Assembly (NCBI GenBank): GCA_030068075.1 | Contig: CM057830.1 | Location: 19,748,247 to 19,812,246 of the forward strand | Reading direction: 5' to 3' | Source of the DNA: Paguma larvata | Taxonomy: Eukaryota > Chordata > Mammalia > Carnivora > Viverridae | Length of the DNA stretch: 64,000 nucleotides | Part shown: in pieces, positions 60,703 to 64,000 of the stretch | How the letters are laid out: every line of letters begins with the position of its first letter | How positions within the stretch are numbered: position 1 is the first letter of the stretch | Translations under genes and position numbers: made by a program | The notes under the pieces: generated by a model | Database searches by the model: none | Told to the model about the DNA's origin: nothing | What the model saw: the letters and a program-made list of their open reading frames with translations, nothing else

Positions 60703-62057
60703 TTTGGCTAGGTTTGTTTTGGATTGTTTCTTAAAGTCCCCTTGGAAAGGAAAACAGCCTGACAGACAAACAGAAAACAGAAATCCTCAAATGTCCCGAC
60801 AATTGATACAGACAAGGAGTTCACAAGAGAAAAAAGAATAACAAATGACTCTCTGAGGGCAATATCCTGAAATGCCAGCTACACGTTAAGGACAGGGTGT
60901 GCAGTGTGCTGGTGGCAGAGGATATACAGAAAGAATAATGACAGGTGCGGGGGGGAAGAAGCAAATGGACTTTGCCCAGGTAGAGCAACTAAAGAGCTTA
61001 ATCCAGACTGAGAGAAATCAGAATAAGGACGGGTGCAAGGAAAAAGAAATGAAGATAGATGTTGCCCTAATGAACTTATGAGGCCTGGTTATTCCAGAGA
61101 GAGAGATAGGGAAGTCCAGAAGGGGTTGTAGAACATGCCTTAAGAGAGTGGGTTAAAAGTTTGTTTAAGCCAGCCAATACCCTGGATAGCCAGCTCATGG
61201 GTGGGGATCAGTAAGAAGGAGAAAGGGGAACATATATTTAAAAAAGAAGAAATGACCTGGAGTTACTCCAGGCAGCGGTCTGAACTTGGCATCTGCAGCT
61301 CCCTCCTGAAAGGTGTCACTCCTGTGAGGAGGGGCGTGGTTTGGTGTAGGCAGGTCCAGCCTCCACTGCCACAAGGATGGCTTTGGGGGTGACTTCCTGG
61401 GTCCGGTGTTTGTGGGCTTGTAAGACAGCAATGGCATCCCTCTAGTCCCTTGTTCCCAGTCCCGGAGTTTCTATTCACCCCTTTATTTCTGTCCTCACTC
61501 TGCTACGGGTGCCGGCGTAGTGCAGTTTACTGGGCGGTCTGGTGCCCGCCTGCTACACCCGATTTCCCTGTAATTGTGCCGGGGTTAGAGGTACTCCGCA
61601 GGCGGCTTGGGGCACCTCAGGTGGCTGGGTGCCTCTGCATGACGCGGGCTGACTGGGCCACCACTGGCGGTCCCGGCGCGAGGAGAGTTCTGCTGAGAGT
61701 TCGGCTGTTAGACACAGAACTTCTCAAAAGCCCTGTGTTTAGGGGCTGGATGGTGGTGGTCTCACCCTCTCTGATCCTCTCCTTCGGATGTGGCCTGTTC
61801 GGCACTTTCCCAGCTGTCTCCGTAGACGGCTTGCCCTCCCCTCAGCTCAGCTCCCTGAGTTTGTTTTGTCCGTCTCAGATTAAACTCACGGTTCCTGGGG
61901 CGTTTTCTGGGTTTCGCTTTCCGTTCCTTGTAGACTGCAACATCTTTGCACCTCTGATTCTTGGAGTTGAGAGTCTTTTGATTTCAGTTGTTCTTAGTTT
62001 AAAAGGCAAGGGAAATACTGGGTCCCCCTACTCCTCCGCCATGTTGGCCCCTCCTTC
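60703..62057 (-). promoter_or_regulatory. L1 5' UTR / internal promoter region
   Basis: About 1.35 kb between the L1 5' end and ORF1, GC-rich with CpGs near 61500-61700 and 61820-61910. L1 5' UTRs carry the internal RNA polymerase II promoter of the element, and in some mammals an antisense promoter. No specific factor site is claimed here. Confidence 0.7.
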
Positions 62058-62073
62058 TGGAATGTTCATTTTT
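62058..62073. repeat. Right target-site duplication of full-length L1
   Basis: TGGAATGTTCATTTTT, partner of 55640-55655. Confidence 0.92.
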
Positions 62074-62366
62074 AAGTTTCTTCCATCTTTATTCTTGATA
62101 GATTGTGGTCTGGCAGAGTTGGAGCTGTACTTCATTTGGCAAACTATGAAATAACATATTCTTCTTTCGACGTAGTTAAAGCTTTTCCTGCTCAGGTTCA
62201 GTCCACAGGGGAGTGCCAGAATCCCTGACGCCCGCCTGCAGGAGCCTTCCCCTCACTTCTGCCATCTGGGCACTGGGCCAGGGCCACTCGGCAGCCTGGG
62301 GGCTTGACCTCCCACGAGTCGCCGGGGGTTCCACTCCCTCCCAGGAGTGGGAGCCACAGGATTGGT
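62074..62366 (-). pseudogene. Unidentified mRNA retrocopy, GC-rich 5' part
   Basis: This is the 5' part of the minus-strand retrocopy whose 3' part lies at 54960-55655. The outermost 150 bases (62210-62360) are GC-rich with several CpGs, as expected of a transcript starting in a CpG-island promoter. An ATG-led frame on the minus strand starting near 62261 is only 29 codons long (beginning MAEVRGRLL), and I recognise no protein. Together the parts give an mRNA-like unit of about 1 kb. Confidence 0.7.
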
Positions 62367-62378
62367 CACCATACAGTT
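62367..62378. repeat. Right target-site duplication of the unknown retrocopy
   Basis: CACCATACAGTT, identical to 54948-54959. RPS2-derived sequence continues from here. Confidence 0.9.
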
Positions 62379-62429
62379 TTATACAGGAAATATAAAGTGA
62401 ATTAAAGCCTGTTAATAATAATAAAAAGC
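62379..62429 (+). pseudogene. RPS2 (pseudogene): RPS2 processed pseudogene, 3' UTR and A tail
   Basis: TTATACAGGAAATATAAAG and TGAATTAAAGCCTGTTAAT follow the end of the RPS2 mRNA (polyadenylation word decayed to ATATAAA), then a remnant tail, AATAATAATAAAAAGC. The right target duplication AAATTTACAAAGA follows directly. This proves that the piece at 54103-54959 and this one were once joined. Confidence 0.93.
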
Positions 62430-62442
62430 AAATTTACAAAGA
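62430..62442. repeat. Right target-site duplication of RPS2 retrocopy
   Basis: AAATTTACAAAGA, identical to 54090-54102. Confidence 0.93.
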
Positions 62443-62454
62443 TTATTTGCCCTT

Positions 62455-62668
62455 TTTTTCTTATTTATTTTGAGAGAGCGAGAGAGGGAAAGAGTGAGTA
62501 AGCACAGGTGGAGGAAGAGGAGAGAGAGAAAGAGTGAGAAATCCCAAGCAGGCCTTGTGTTGTCAGCGTGGAACCTATCTGGGGCTCTAATTCACCAGCA
62601 GCAAGATCATGACCTGAGCGGAAGTCAAGAGTCTGTCGCTTAACTGCCTGAGCCACCCAGGTGCCCCA
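62455..62668 (-). mobile_element. CAN-SINE
   Basis: Minus-strand felid SINE directly after the RPS2 pseudogene: T run 62451-62459, GA-rich tract, AGATCATGACCTGAGCGGAAG, and CCACCCAGGTGCCCC head. Flanks ATTTGCCCTTTTT and ACTTGCCTTTCAT are a possible diverged target duplication. Confidence 0.92.
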
Positions 62669-63348
62669 ATAATACTTGCCTTTCATAGTAAGACTGATGA
62701 ACTTGAAACTAAAAAAAAAAAAAAAAAAGGCATTAAAGTATACAGTTGTTAAGCAAGAAAACCAAGTTCTTTTAATTGTATAAAAAATGAGGCTGGGGGG
62801 ATTTAAAAGCTCTGGGTATGGATATGATCACTAAAGAAGGGAGGGCGGAGTGAGTAGAGATGTGAGGATCTACTCCTGGTGTACACCAAAATTTAATAAT
62901 GTAGCAGAGAGAAGAGGAATCCCAAAGGAGTTAGAAGAACTTGAGGAGAAAAATCAAGAGAAAATAGTGTTTTGAGAAGCAGAGGGAAATAGGTTTTTAG
63001 CAGGAAGTAGGCAAGACATCAAATATTCATGCTGGATGTGAATAGGCAAACTCTTAATGAGCCCTTCTGAGTCCCCAGAAAGTGTAAAAGTGGTAGGCCA
63101 ATCCGAGAATACTTAGAGTTGAGGGAACTTTCACTCCAGGTCTGTGAATATTTTATGTCAAGATGTACATACCTTTTTGGGGGATGCAGCATGAGTCAAG
63201 GATGTTTCTTCAGGTGACAACCGTAGGCACAAATTTCACAGTTTAACCAGCACCCCTTCCCACTGTCGTTCTACTTTGTTTGATGAGGGGCTCTGACCTG
63301 AGTGCTGCTTCTTAAGCCCTTGATGGTCACCTGTGCAGTTTGTTGAGG
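62669..63348. other. Non-coding DNA, nothing recognised
   Basis: An 18-A run lies at 62711-62728. No gene or named repeat. Confidence 0.4.
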
Positions 63349-63362
63349 CAAACTGGAAACTT

Positions 63363-63555
63363 AAAAAAAATTTTTTTAATGTTTATTTTTAAGAGAGAGA
63401 GCCAGACAGAGCGTGAAGAGAGGAGGGGCAGAGAGAGAGGGAATCACAGAATCTGAAGCAGGATCCTGGCTATGAGCTGTCAGCACAGAGCCCGATGTGA
63501 TTATGATTATGAGCCAAAGTCGAACGCTTAACCAACTGAGCCACCCAGGTATCCC
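63363..63555 (-). mobile_element. CAN-SINE, perfect target duplication
   Basis: Minus-strand felid SINE flanked by CAAACTGGAAACTT at 63349-63362 and 63556-63569 (14 of 14). The box-B region is shortened: after GAGCCCGATGTGATTATG a stretch of about 20 bases normally present is missing. Confidence 0.95.
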
Positions 63556-63569
63556 CAAACTGGAAACTT

Positions 63570-64000
63570 TCAAAAAGTGTGATCTCAGTGCTTCTTTGTT
63601 ACCCCGATGGGAATCTGGACTGATACTAGCATGGGTCTCATTGTTTTCATTGAAGGTGGTGATAGTTTCTTGCTGTCAAGTTTCATAACAGCTGTAAACA
63701 GACTTGGTATAAACTAATAGCCTTGCCCGTGCAATGTTGAGCAAAAGTGAAAAAAAATTCAGTCATTTTTCTTGTAACACACTAATCAACCTGTACCTCT
63801 TTCACTCCTAACAGTACTAATTTTCACGTGTAGCTTAACCTACCTAAATTTCCCTGTTGAGTTTGAAATGGGATGCTTTACTAGGTTTCTTAAGGGCTGT
63901 TTTATTTTGAGGGTTGGCTATTCGTAAACAAATCAGGCAGAGAATTACCATTTGGTAAGATGATCCATTGCATGAAGTTAGGGACTTAGAAAGTTCCATT
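63570..64000. other. Non-coding DNA, nothing recognised
   Basis: No gene or repeat assigned to the window end. Confidence 0.4.

Larger units (their letters stand above)
55656..62057 (-). mobile_element. Full-length felid LINE-1 (6.4 kb), decayed
   Basis: A complete L1 on the minus strand: 5' end GGAGGGGCCAACATGGCGG (complement of 62038-62056), a GC-rich 5' UTR, ORF1, ORF2, and a 3' UTR with its A tail at the T run 55651-55657. Both target duplications are present, so it is one uninterrupted insertion. ORF1 and ORF2 are broken by stops and frameshifts into many frames, so it should be inactive. It lies inside the unidentified retrocopy and is the last of three nested insertions. Confidence 0.96.

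Overview
The window is vertebrate nuclear DNA from a carnivore of the cat lineage (Felidae or close Feliformia). The evidence is about eighteen tRNA-derived CAN-SINEs of the felid consensus type (head near GGCGCCTGGGTGGCTCAG, later a GACAGCTCAGAGCCTGGAGC block, a CT-rich region and an A-rich tail), and LINE-1 copies with the young felid-type 3' end. Old mammal-wide repeats are also present: L2, MIR, MER5A, MER20, an MLT1-like MaLR LTR and a mariner-like MITE. I found no intact host protein-coding gene, no convincing exon series, no tRNA or rRNA gene and no CRISPR array. The longest open frames lie in L1, in low-complexity DNA, or antisense to L1. The window looks like a gene desert or the inside of a very large intron; I cannot name the locus.

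Layout. 0-8 kb: L2 and MIR fragments, a SINE, old antisense L1 pieces, and a young L1 (3368-5062) with its 5' part inverted, flanked by a 17-bp target duplication, as twin priming predicts. 9-28 kb: scattered SINEs and old repeats, a large CT/CA microsatellite (12747-13030), two MER20-like hAT elements side by side, and long stretches that look unique. 28.9-35.6 kb: an old plus-strand L1 that keeps its 5' end but lacks the reverse-transcriptase core and carries two SINEs, followed by another L1 3' end. 36.9-39.9 kb: two SINEs stacked at one target site, then a mariner-like MITE. 40.7-46.7 kb: old antisense L1 riddled with SINEs. It contains a near-perfect 265-bp palindrome (43084-43630) and, 0.7 kb further on, a plus-strand L1 block that partly duplicates its neighbour in inverse orientation.

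54.1-62.4 kb is the most structured part: a Russian-doll locus. An RPS2 processed pseudogene (target duplication at 54090-54102 and 62430-62442) is split by a minus-strand retrocopy of an mRNA I do not recognise (target duplication at 54948-54959 and 62367-62378). That retrocopy is itself split by a full-length 6.4-kb minus-strand L1 (target duplication at 55640-55655 and 62058-62073). Three pairs of target duplications give the order of events from sequence alone.

The parts do not act together as a pathway. The biology here is successive LINE-1-driven retrotransposition (L1, SINE and mRNA retrocopies), with local rearrangement. The best candidates for something not yet described are the palindrome inside the old L1 and the unidentified retrocopy with a GC-rich 5' end.
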